A DNA stretch of 5,849 bases from CAZWUZ01 sp964637655 [NCBI: uncultured bacterium] (lineage in GTDB: Bacteria > DAOPZR01). Numbering within the stretch: the stretch's first letter is position 1; each line of letters starts with the position of its first letter. The DNA lies in contig CAZWUZ010000238.1 of the NCBI GenBank assembly GCA_964637655.1, positions 1 through 5,849 on the forward strand, given 5' to 3'. The position numbers and the translations under genes were made by a program. This document shows, one piece after another, positions 1 to 4,694 of the stretch. Under the pieces are notes generated by a model. That model made no database searches. It saw nothing but the letters and a program-made list of their open reading frames with translations, and was not told the origin of the DNA.

Positions 1-491
1 AGCAGGAGCAGCTGGGCCCCGGTCAGCTCATAGGCGAAATACGTGAACCAGTGCGCAGCCGCCGCAGCGCCGAAGGTCAGGAGCAGCACCGCCCAGTAAT
101 ACCGGGCCGGCGGTGCCCGCCAGTGCAGGCGCAGCCGGTGCATGACCCACAGCATGATCAGGTATGCCGCCACGTTATGGCAGGCGGTCAGCGGCCGGGC
201 GACCTTCAGCAGCAGCGCCACCGGCAGCGCCGGCAGGGCGCCACGGAACGAGTAGGCCCGCCCGGTCGAGCGGCTTACCGGCAGCGGCCAGTACGGGTAG
301 GCAGCATAATAGAGTGCGGCATTTTCCTCGCTGAGATAGAGTGAACCATCAGTCAGCAGGTTGCGCGCAGTCACCAGCGTGTGCAGTTCGTCCACGGTGA
401 TGACATCATAGCCGAAATGGCGCCAGCCCGTCAGGACAAACAGCAGCAGCAGCACGGCATGGAACAGGCCGAAAAAGACGCGGTGGCTCAC
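1..491 (-). CDS. GT-C-type membrane glycosyltransferase, N-terminal part (partial)
   Basis: The frame opens at a GTG (491-489) and runs off the left edge, giving 163 residues without a stop. A hydrophobic helix at about residues 7-26 is followed by a loop with an acidic pair, D34-E35, in the context VDELHTLVTARNLL. Further hydrophobic segments lie at about 87-98, 107-118 and 131-150. A first TM helix followed by an acidic DE loop and an 'ARNLL..G..Y' stretch is characteristic of the GT-C superfamily (PMT/ArnT/GT39-like enzymes), which use polyprenyl-phosphate sugars at the outer face of the inner membrane. The donor and acceptor cannot be read from this fragment. The GTG overlaps the stop of the upstream small gene as GTGA, and no strong Shine-Dalgarno precedes it, so translational coupling is likely. 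It could instead be another polytopic protein without transferase activity; the catalytic C-terminal part is outside the window. Confidence 0.72.
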   Translation of the reverse strand, partial: MSHRVFFGLFHAVLLLLFVLTGWRHFGYDVITVDELHTLVTARNLLTDGSLYLSEENAALYYAAYPYWPLPVSRSTGRAYSFRGALPALPVALLLKVARPLTACHNVAAYLIMLWVMHRLRLHWRAPPARYYWAVLLLTFGAAAAAHWFTYFAYELTGAQLLL

Positions 492-814
492 GGGACTGCG
501 GTTTGCGGGGTACCGGTGCCGTCGGCCTCGGCGAGCCAGCAGGCCACCGCTGCCGCCTGCGGCAGGTACCGGTTGCGCTGCAGGAACGCAGCTGCCTGCA
601 CGCGCACCGCCTGCGGTTCGACCGGTGACGGATTGTGCCGCAATTCCCGCAGGGCATGATACTCGCGCATCACCGGGCGGTAGATGATGCCGGTCAGGCC
701 GGCCAGGAGCAGCATGGATGCCAAAACCATACCACACCAGCCCTGCACCCGGCGGGCAGGCCAGCTGTCGCCGGCAGGCAGTTTTTCGCGGTCCGTTGCC
801 TCGTTGCCAATCAT
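488..814 (-). CDS. Small single-TM membrane protein of unknown function
   Basis: This is a 108-residue protein that I do not recognise. It has a polar N-terminus of about 25 residues, one hydrophobic segment at about 29-46 (MVLASMLLLAGLTGIIY) and a C-terminal domain of about 60 residues. That domain is helix-prone (REYHALRELR, then VRVQAAAFLQRNRYLPQAAAVACWLAEA). The stop overlaps the GTG of the GT-C-like gene by four bases, so the two are probably co-transcribed and coupled, and this protein may be an accessory of the transferase. ATG 814 is the first possible start, since an in-frame TGA lies at 850-848 with no start codon between. The AGGTAGAG-like purine stretch upstream coincides with a likely -10 box rather than a dedicated ribosome site. 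A later start at Met29 cannot be excluded. Shared strand, tight overlap and a plausible promoter support it being real. Confidence 0.6.
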   Translation of the reverse strand: MIGNEATDREKLPAGDSWPARRVQGWCGMVLASMLLLAGLTGIIYRPVMREYHALRELRHNPSPVEPQAVRVQAAAFLQRNRYLPQAAAVACWLAEADGTGTPQTAVP

Positions 815-822
815 GCAGCGGT

Positions 823-851
823 ACTCTACCTGCTGTTGCTGTCCGCGTCAA
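823..851 (-). promoter_or_regulatory. Sigma-70-type promoter for the small protein / GT-C operon
   Basis: On the minus strand TTGACG (851-846) is followed by exactly 17 nt and TAGAGT (828-823). The -35 matches consensus at 5/6 and the -10 at 4/6. Transcription would be expected to start about 7 nt downstream, around 816-815, which is only one or two bases before ATG 814. Either the message is essentially leaderless or translation begins further in. Prediction from sequence only. Confidence 0.5.
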
Positions 852-926
852 TACCTCCTGCGGCTGCCGTTCTGCCGCCACGATCGCGCCAGCCCTGCAA
901 CTATTCGTCAGGCACTGCTGTCCCAT

Positions 927-936
927 GGATATATCC
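927..936. promoter_or_regulatory. 10-bp perfect palindrome GGATATATCC upstream of the secreted-protein gene
   Basis: GGATATATCC is a perfect palindrome in the most AT-rich part of the divergent intergenic region (815-954). It ends 18 nt before ATG 955 and just ahead of the ribosome site. It could be an operator or contain a weak -10 (TATATC), but no -35 stands at the right distance. No other clear promoter for the plus-strand gene is visible. A 10-mer palindrome can occur by chance. Confidence 0.22.
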
Positions 937-944
937 TGTATGCT

Positions 945-949
945 GGAGG
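945..949 (+). promoter_or_regulatory. Ribosome binding site GGAGG that fixes the start at 955
   Basis: GGAGG lies 5 nt upstream of ATG 955. It decides between that ATG and the earlier in-frame ATGs at 925 and 718, neither of which has such a site. The 955 start also places a signal peptide directly at the N-terminus. Confidence 0.75.
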
Positions 950-954
950 CTGAC

Positions 955-1848
955 ATGAAACATACGGTAACCGCGGTGCTGCTGGGGATACTGCTGTATG
1001 CCGCCTGGCTCCCCGCGGCCATGGGCGCGACTGTGCCGGACAACAGCACCCTGGGACTCGAGGTGCTCAGTGTCGACCGCGACGGGCGCGTTGTGCTTGC
1101 CTGCGCGTACCCCAACACCGCCGTGCCGGAGGCGCAATTGTCCGTCACGGTCAATGGCAGCGATTGGCGCTACACGGAAGCGGGTTCCGGGTCGGGTGAC
1201 GGCAAGCGCTACCGCACGCTGGAGCTCATTCCGGGGTCCCCGGGCGCCAAGGAGATTGTCGTCACGGCCACGGCGGGGAGCAGCGTCTGGCGCGGTAAGA
1301 CCAGCATCATCTACGCTCCCGCACCACTCATGGCGCCCGCCTGGGTGGATGGCGAACTGTTCACCGACACGCCGGAACTGACCGTCCGCATGCGCTTCAT
1401 CAGCGGTTTTACCGCGACGGTTGACGGGCGCCCCGTCGGCATCTCCTGGCTCAAGGCGATCTTCGCCGAGGGGATGGAACAGGTCGCGTGGCTCGAAGCG
1501 ACACTCGACGCCGGGCTCAACACCTTCGCCCTGCAGGGGCGCGACTACAATCATATCGCCCGGAACGCGCTTCCCAATCTGTATTTCGCTCCGGGGGGCA
1601 TCATCACCAGCGCGGACAATTTTTCCATCGTCTACGGGGAGTCGGGTTCGCGTTCCGGGCCGTTCTATCAGTACCGCCTCGAAGGCGATGCCCTCACCCT
1701 CGTCGGCGATGGCGAGACGCCTGACGGGCGTCTCTTTGTCATGCTGCGCGGGGAGCGCCCCGGCACCGCCACGCTGCACATCAGCAGACAGGAACACTTC
1801 CGCGGCGAGTATGTCCCCCTGCGCAGCCTCACCCTCACCGTCCGCTGA
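955..1848 (+). CDS. Secreted beta-sandwich-like protein, unknown function
   Basis: This is a 297-residue protein. Residues 1-25 form a Sec signal peptide: MKH, a hydrophobic core, then LPAAMG|ATVP with a plausible AxG signal-peptidase site. There is no lipobox cysteine, so it is probably periplasmic or exported. The mature part is Gly/Thr/Val-rich with alternating polar and hydrophobic strands and little helix, consistent with about three Ig-like or other beta-sandwich domains at about 30-120, 120-200 and 205-297. The last part (VYGESGSRSGPFYQY, then LVGDGETPDGRLFVML, then PGTATLHISRQEHF and a closing LTLTV strand) has the strand order and the 'G-x-A-T-L' turn seen in chagasin-like I42 inhibitors. 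It lacks their NPTTG loop, so this is a weak fold suggestion, not an assignment. The gene stands alone, divergent from the GT-C operon. The gene itself is secure; its function is unknown. Confidence 0.82.
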   Translation: MKHTVTAVLLGILLYAAWLPAAMGATVPDNSTLGLEVLSVDRDGRVVLACAYPNTAVPEAQLSVTVNGSDWRYTEAGSGSGDGKRYRTLELIPGSPGAKEIVVTATAGSSVWRGKTSIIYAPAPLMAPAWVDGELFTDTPELTVRMRFISGFTATVDGRPVGISWLKAIFAEGMEQVAWLEATLDAGLNTFALQGRDYNHIARNALPNLYFAPGGIITSADNFSIVYGESGSRSGPFYQYRLEGDALTLVGDGETPDGRLFVMLRGERPGTATLHISRQEHFRGEYVPLRSLTLTVR

Positions 1849-1890
1849 CCGCCAGTAACGGGGTCCCCGAGAACCAGCAGGGGGCCATAC

Positions 1891-1906
1891 TGACACATTG
1901 ACACAT
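1891..1906 (+). repeat. 8-bp direct repeat TGACACAT x2 (copy 1)
   Basis: TGACACAT occurs twice head to tail, about 44 nt upstream of the extended -10. It recurs unchanged at 2001-2016. The junction creates a perfect TTGACA (1898-1903), but no -10 stands 16-18 nt downstream, so it is not read here as a -35. It may be a binding site for an activator or simply repeat-generated sequence. Confidence 0.4.
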
Positions 1907-1933
1907 TCGCGCAGCGCAGAGCACGCTCCGGCA

Positions 1934-1948
1934 GTCCCGGCACGGGAC
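1934..1948. promoter_or_regulatory. 15-bp palindrome, candidate operator (copy 1)
   Basis: GTCCCG-GCA-CGGGAC has perfect 6-bp arms with a 3-bp centre. It occupies the -35/spacer region and ends one base before the TATG of the extended -10. A protein bound here would block RNA polymerase, so a repressor operator is the simplest reading. It is a candidate only. Confidence 0.35.
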
Positions 1949-1949
1949 C

Positions 1950-1960
1950 TATGCTATAGT
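1950..1960 (+). promoter_or_regulatory. Extended -10 promoter (copy 1)
   Basis: TATGCTATAGT fits the extended -10 pattern (TATG-n-TATAAT), with one mismatch in the hexamer. No good -35 exists at 16-18 nt, which extended -10 promoters can tolerate. Start would be near 1967, just ahead of an AAGGAG site (1969-1974) and ATG 1981. Transcripts from here would begin about 110 nt upstream of those from copy 2. Confidence 0.5.
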
Positions 1961-2000
1961 CGGGGGCAAAGGAGTGTGCCATGCGGGGAGAGGGCCATAC

Positions 2001-2016
2001 TGACACATTGACACAT
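2001..2016 (+). repeat. 8-bp direct repeat TGACACAT x2 (copy 2)
   Basis: Identical to the pair at 1891-1906 and carried by the larger duplication, at the same distance from the second extended -10. Confidence 0.4.
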
Positions 2017-2043
2017 TCGCGCAGTGCAGAGCACGCTCCGGTA

Positions 2044-2058
2044 GTCCCGGCACGGGAC
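2044..2058. promoter_or_regulatory. 15-bp palindrome, candidate operator (copy 2)
   Basis: GTCCCG-GCA-CGGGAC is intact here although bases just outside it have changed (2025, 2042). The two palindromes are 110 bp apart centre to centre, close to a whole number of helical turns, which would allow paired binding or looping. This is inference. Confidence 0.35.
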
Positions 2059-2059
2059 C

Positions 2060-2070
2060 TATGCTATAGT
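2060..2070 (+). promoter_or_regulatory. Extended -10 promoter of the small-protein/methyltransferase operon
   Basis: TATGCTATAGT again, placed 19 nt before ATG 2090. Start near 2077 would give a leader of only about 13 nt, made up almost entirely of the ribosome site. This is the probable main promoter of the two-gene operon. Confidence 0.6.
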
Positions 2071-2077
2071 CGGGGCA

Positions 2078-2083
2078 AAGGAG
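2078..2083 (+). promoter_or_regulatory. Strong ribosome binding site AAGGAG
   Basis: AAGGAG lies 6 nt upstream of ATG 2090 and fixes that start. The same site precedes ATG 1981 in copy 1. Confidence 0.8.
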
Positions 2084-2089
2084 TGTGCC

Positions 2090-2302
2090 ATGCGTGTACT
2101 TACGGTCTGCCTGTTGCTCTGCCTTACTGCCGCCCCGGCCCATGCCTACATCGACCTGGGCACCGGCAGCTACGTGCTGCAGATGCTCGCCGCCTTCTGC
2201 CTCGGTTTTCTCTTCGCCCTGAAACTCTACTGGAAGCGTTTCACCGCCTTTGTCGGCCGCTGTTTCGGCCGCAAGCCGCCTGACGATGACCCCGCGGCTT
2301 GA
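2090..2302 (+). CDS. Small membrane protein with YID-x-GTGS motif
   Basis: This is a 70-residue protein. Residues 1-19 are a signal peptide or first TM with an AHA|Y cleavage-like site. Directly after it comes YIDLGTGSYVLQ (20-31), then a hydrophobic segment (about 28-46) and a basic tail (YWKRFTAFVGRCFGRK) ending in an acidic PDDD. From memory of the family, small proteins with 'AYIDPGTGS..LQ' next to a TM helix and a basic tail are widespread, uncharacterised, and often sit near polysaccharide or methyltransferase genes. Here the usual Pro after YID is Leu (codon CTG). If the signal peptide is cleaved, the motif becomes the mature N-terminus at the outer face of the inner membrane. The gene overlaps the next by 17 nt and has a strong AAGGAG site. 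It is real; its function is unknown. Confidence 0.83.
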   Translation: MRVLTVCLLLCLTAAPAHAYIDLGTGSYVLQMLAAFCLGFLFALKLYWKRFTAFVGRCFGRKPPDDDPAA

Positions 2303-3647
2303 CGCGTCGTTCCGCGACCCGCACGGTTTTCTTTTCACCCGCGACGGCGTCCTGTGCCGCCAGATCAATCAGGCCGGGCGCGCTGATTTCGCACAGTTCA
2401 TCACCTCCGGGCTCTACGACCGTTTAGTGCGCGATGGGCTGCTCGTTGCCCACGCTCCTGATGTCGGGCCGCCGCTGACCGCGGAGGGATGGCAGGTCAT
2501 CCGCCCGGAAACACTCCCCTTCGTCTCCTACCCGTATGAATGGTGTTTCGGTCAGCTGCAGGCGGCAGCGCTGCTCACACTGCGCCTCGCCATGCTCGGT
2601 CTCGACCACGGCATGCTGTTGCGTGACGCCAGCGCCTACAACATTCTCTTCCGCGGCTGCACGCCCGTCTTCATCGATACCCTCTCGTTTGCCCGCCATG
2701 CGGAGGGTGAACCGTGGCCTGCCTACGGACAGTTCTGCCGCCATTTTCTCGCCCCGCTGGCGCTCATGGCCTACCGCGACCCGCGCGCCATCCTTCTTCT
2801 GCGCGAGTTCATCGACGGGGTGCCGCTCGAGTATGCCGCTCCGCTCCTGCCGCTGCGTGCGCGCCTGCGCCCGTCGCTCAACCTGCATCTGGTGCAGCAT
2901 GCGCGCAGTCAGCAGCGCCATGCCGACGACCGCAGCCGCCCGCGCGGCCGCATCAGCACCTTCCAGCTGCGCGCGCTGCTCGACAACCTGCAGTCAGTCA
3001 TCAGCCGCCTGCACTGGCAGCCGCGCGGCACCGAGTGGGCGGAGTATTACACAGACACCAACTATACCCCGGCGGCACAGCAGGCCAAGGAAGCCACCAT
3101 CAGCGCCTGGCTCGAGCGCCTGCGCCCCGGCAGCGCGTGGGACCTCGGGGCCAACGACGGGCGCTACAGCCGCCTCGCGGCGCAGCGCGGTGCCTTCACC
3201 GTTGCCGCTGATGTTGACCCGGCCGCCGTGGAAAAGAATTTCCGGCAGGGCGTTGCCGCCGGCGAAACGAACCTCCACCCGCTGCTGCTCGATTTGAGCA
3301 ACCCGTCGCCGGCGCTCGGCTGGGCGCACAGTGAGCGGCAGTCGCTGCTGCAGCGCGGCCCGGCTGACTGCGTGCTCGCCCTCGCGCTGATACACCACCT
3401 CTGCCTGGGCAACAACCTGCCGCTCAGCCGCGTGGCGGAGTTCTTCGCCGCAGCCGGCAGCAATCTCATCATCGAGTTCGTGCCGAAAGCCGACAGCCAG
3501 GCGCAGCGCCTGCTCGGCACCCGCGGCGACATTTTTCCGGACTACACGGAGGAGCAGTTCCGCGCGGCCTTCGCCGCGCATTTCACGCGGCAGGAACGTC
3601 AGGAACTGCCGGACAGCAGCCGCACCCTCTGGTGCTGGCAGCGCTGA
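2286..3647 (+). CDS. Kinase-like-loop / SAM-dependent methyltransferase fusion (NoeA-like)
   Basis: This is a 453-residue protein from ATG 2286. A TTG at 2250 would add 12 residues and is less likely. The ATG overlaps the previous gene by 17 nt with no strong ribosome site, suggesting coupling. The C-terminal half is a class I Rossmann methyltransferase: motif I DLGANDG (286-292), an acidic strand end VAADVDP (307-312), ALIHHL (367-372), then a strand LIIEFV and the late LWCWQR. The N-terminal half has LLRDASAYNILF (111-122) and VFIDTLSF (128-135). The RD-x4-N (D114, N119) and D131 match the spacing of the protein-kinase/APH catalytic loop and metal-binding Asp. I recall this architecture from proteins annotated as methyltransferases or 'nodulation protein NoeA-related'. 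The substrate is unknown; a glycan or lipid-linked sugar is a guess from its membrane-protein partner. The methyltransferase call is firm; kinase activity is unproven. Confidence 0.85.
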   Translation: MTPRLDASFRDPHGFLFTRDGVLCRQINQAGRADFAQFITSGLYDRLVRDGLLVAHAPDVGPPLTAEGWQVIRPETLPFVSYPYEWCFGQLQAAALLTLRLAMLGLDHGMLLRDASAYNILFRGCTPVFIDTLSFARHAEGEPWPAYGQFCRHFLAPLALMAYRDPRAILLLREFIDGVPLEYAAPLLPLRARLRPSLNLHLVQHARSQQRHADDRSRPRGRISTFQLRALLDNLQSVISRLHWQPRGTEWAEYYTDTNYTPAAQQAKEATISAWLERLRPGSAWDLGANDGRYSRLAAQRGAFTVAADVDPAAVEKNFRQGVAAGETNLHPLLLDLSNPSPALGWAHSERQSLLQRGPADCVLALALIHHLCLGNNLPLSRVAEFFAAAGSNLIIEFVPKADSQAQRLLGTRGDIFPDYTEEQFRAAFAAHFTRQERQELPDSSRTLWCWQR

Positions 3648-3653
3648 GCGGCG

Positions 3654-4112
3654 TCAGGTGGCAGGCAGCGTGGGCGCGAGGTCCTCGCGCACGATGTAGC
3701 CGCGGCAGTTGGGCGTCCCGCAACGGCAGGGATGGTCGGAATAATCGTCGAGATTGAAACAGTAGTCGTAGGTCAGTTCTTCACCCGGCGCAATATCGCG
3801 CGCCGCATGCAGCCAGATGCGGTCGCCGTAGTGGACCGATTCGCAGTTCGGGGCGCAGGAATGGTTGATATTGCGCGCCGTGTTCCACCGCACGTTGCCG
3901 TTGATGTCACGCCGCCGGTCGAGATAAAAGAGATAGACACACCCCTCGGCCTCCCGCTCGCCGATACGGTCCGCCTCGCGCTTGCTCACACGCGGTCCCG
4001 TGTACTTGATGATGCGCTTCCCCTGCGGGATAAAGGTCCTGGCATAGACACCCGTCCCGTGAATGCGCGAGGTACGCACCTCGATGTCGGGTGAACTGGT
4101 CGGTCGCGGCAT
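3654..4112 (-). CDS. SET-domain protein lysine methyltransferase
   Basis: This 152-residue protein is almost exactly a SET plus post-SET unit. It shows the SAM-binding HGTGVYA (18-24), the pseudoknot motif NINHSCAPN (81-89) and ELTYDY (112-117) with the conserved tyrosine Y117. The post-SET is CRCGTPNCRG (129-138); C129, C131 and C136, with C85 of NHSC, can complete a zinc site. SET enzymes transfer methyl groups from SAM to protein lysines. Bacterial members modify host histones in pathogens or the cell's own DNA-binding and ribosomal proteins, and the substrate here cannot be read. There is no signal peptide, so it is likely cytoplasmic. The start has AGGGGAGA 8 nt upstream and a clear promoter. 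It converges on the methyltransferase gene with only 6 nt between stops, and is not part of the aminotransferase operon. Confidence 0.92.
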   Translation of the reverse strand: MPRPTSSPDIEVRTSRIHGTGVYARTFIPQGKRIIKYTGPRVSKREADRIGEREAEGCVYLFYLDRRRDINGNVRWNTARNINHSCAPNCESVHYGDRIWLHAARDIAPGEELTYDYCFNLDDYSDHPCRCGTPNCRGYIVREDLAPTLPAT

Positions 4113-4144
4113 ACTGCGTTTCTCCCCTGATGCTTACCGGCGGG

Positions 4145-4173
4145 AAAATAACAGAACGGGCGCGGACTGTCAA
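4145..4173 (-). promoter_or_regulatory. Sigma-70 promoter of the SET-domain gene
   Basis: On the minus strand a perfect TTGACA (4173-4168) is followed by 17 nt and TATTTT (4150-4145; 4/6 to consensus). Start is expected near 4138, giving a leader of about 26 nt that contains the AGGGGAGA ribosome site (4128-4121). The promoter lies entirely in the 73-nt gap after the two-TM gene, so the SET gene is transcribed on its own. Confidence 0.68.
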
Positions 4174-4185
4174 CTGCTGCGGTCT

Positions 4186-4683
4186 TCAGCCGCGCAGCCG
4201 GCAGAGCGCATAGAGGAGGAGCACCGCTCCGGCAAGCAGCATGCCGGTCCCGATGCCCTGCTGCCAGCCGATATACCGGTCCATCCGCGCATAGTACGGA
4301 TGCTGCCAGTTGTGTTCATCCCCGGGCCGGTCAGCGGCAGCGGTGCCGCGCAGCGTCAGCAGCGTGGCATCCTCAAGCACCACCTCCAGCTGCAGCACTT
4401 CTTTACCCGTCCAGCAGGCACGATAGGTGATTCCTTCGATTGCCGCCGGCTGCTCCACGGGATAGCCGGTTATGGCAATGGTCGCCGGCTGCGTATCGAG
4501 CAGTATGCCGGTGTCTGCCTGCAGGTTGCTGAACAGTTCTTCCGCCCGCAGGTGCTCATGTCCGACCTTGCTCTTCTGCACGCCGCCGATGAGCGGATAG
4601 GCCGTAAAAGAAACCAGCAACCCAAGACCGATGAGCACCATGCCGCCGAGCAACTGCACGAACGCGCGGGTGCTCTTCTGCAT
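4186..4683 (-). CDS. Two-TM membrane protein of unknown function
   Basis: This 165-residue protein is not one I recognise. The N-terminus is short and basic, then TM1 at about 10-33 (LLGGMVLIGLGLLVSF). A soluble region of about 110 residues follows (about 35-143) with several beta-prone stretches (ATIAIT, LQLEVVLEDATLLTL) and an aromatic, charged end (HNWQHPYYARMDRYIGW). TM2 lies at about 144-161 and the tail is short (CRLRG). Positive charges at both ends favour an N-in/C-in topology with the middle domain in the periplasm. It starts 11 nt after the aminotransferase stop on the same strand, with only a weak AGGCGA site that overlaps that stop, so it is co-transcribed and perhaps coupled. Co-transcription does not show a shared pathway. 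Hydrophobic pattern and operon placement support a real gene. Confidence 0.7.
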   Translation of the reverse strand: MQKSTRAFVQLLGGMVLIGLGLLVSFTAYPLIGGVQKSKVGHEHLRAEELFSNLQADTGILLDTQPATIAITGYPVEQPAAIEGITYRACWTGKEVLQLEVVLEDATLLTLRGTAAADRPGDEHNWQHPYYARMDRYIGWQQGIGTGMLLAGAVLLLYALCRLRG

Positions 4684-4694
4684 GTGCGTATCGC

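Larger units (their letters stand above)
1882..1985 (+). repeat. Promoter-region tandem duplication, copy 1
   Basis: This is copy 1 of an approximately 104-bp direct repeat; copy 2 is at 1992-2094. The two differ by C/T at 1915 versus 2025, C/T at 1932 versus 2042, and one G in a G-run (five G at 1962-1966, four at 2072-2075). Identity ends just after ATGCG, so the copy carries the promoter, palindrome, ribosome site and start codon but not the gene body. Few differences suggest a fairly recent duplication. This copy is probably the displaced one, because copy 2 is joined to the real gene. Confidence 0.93.
1992..2094 (+). repeat. Promoter-region tandem duplication, copy 2 (gene-proximal)
   Basis: This copy runs into the 70-residue gene at ATG 2090 and is therefore the functional leader. 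Offset from copy 1 is 110 nt before the G-run and 109 nt after it. Because 109 is not a multiple of three, the copy-1 ATG is out of frame with the gene. Confidence 0.93.

Noticed and set aside
718-954. N-terminal extension of the secreted protein to ATG 718
   Set aside because: It would place about 79 Cys/Ser/Arg-rich residues before a perfect signal peptide and overlap the opposite-strand small gene. The ribosome site supports 955.
1859-1869. CGGGGTCCCCG after the secreted-protein stop as a terminator
   Set aside because: The palindrome leaves no room for a loop and no T-tract follows.
901-1896. Long open frame on the minus strand opposite the secreted-protein gene
   Set aside because: Its product is Arg/Gly/Asp-rich with no domain pattern, and it covers the opposite strand of a gene with a clear signal peptide and GGAGG site. 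It is a high-GC antisense shadow.
1898-1903. Perfect TTGACA as the -35 of the operon promoter
   Set aside because: It lies 51 nt from the extended -10, and nothing like a -10 is present 16-18 nt downstream. It arises from the junction of the TGACACAT repeats.
1882-2094. CRISPR or mobile-element origin of the direct repeat
   Set aside because: There are only two copies with no spacer, no terminal inverted repeats and no transposase gene nearby. A simple tandem duplication fits better.
2536-3297. Plus-strand frame inside the methyltransferase gene
   Set aside because: The product is a Ser/Arg/Ala-rich string typical of a shifted frame in GC-rich DNA, and the correct frame has clear methyltransferase motifs.
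3645-3660. Shared terminator between the convergent methyltransferase and SET genes
   Set aside because: Only 6 nt separate the stops, and no hairpin with a T-run is visible.
4175-4197. GCTGCG...CGCAGC inverted repeat at the end of the two-TM gene as a terminator
   Set aside because: Six-base stem, long loop, no T-tract on either strand, and it overlaps the stop codon. Not convincing.
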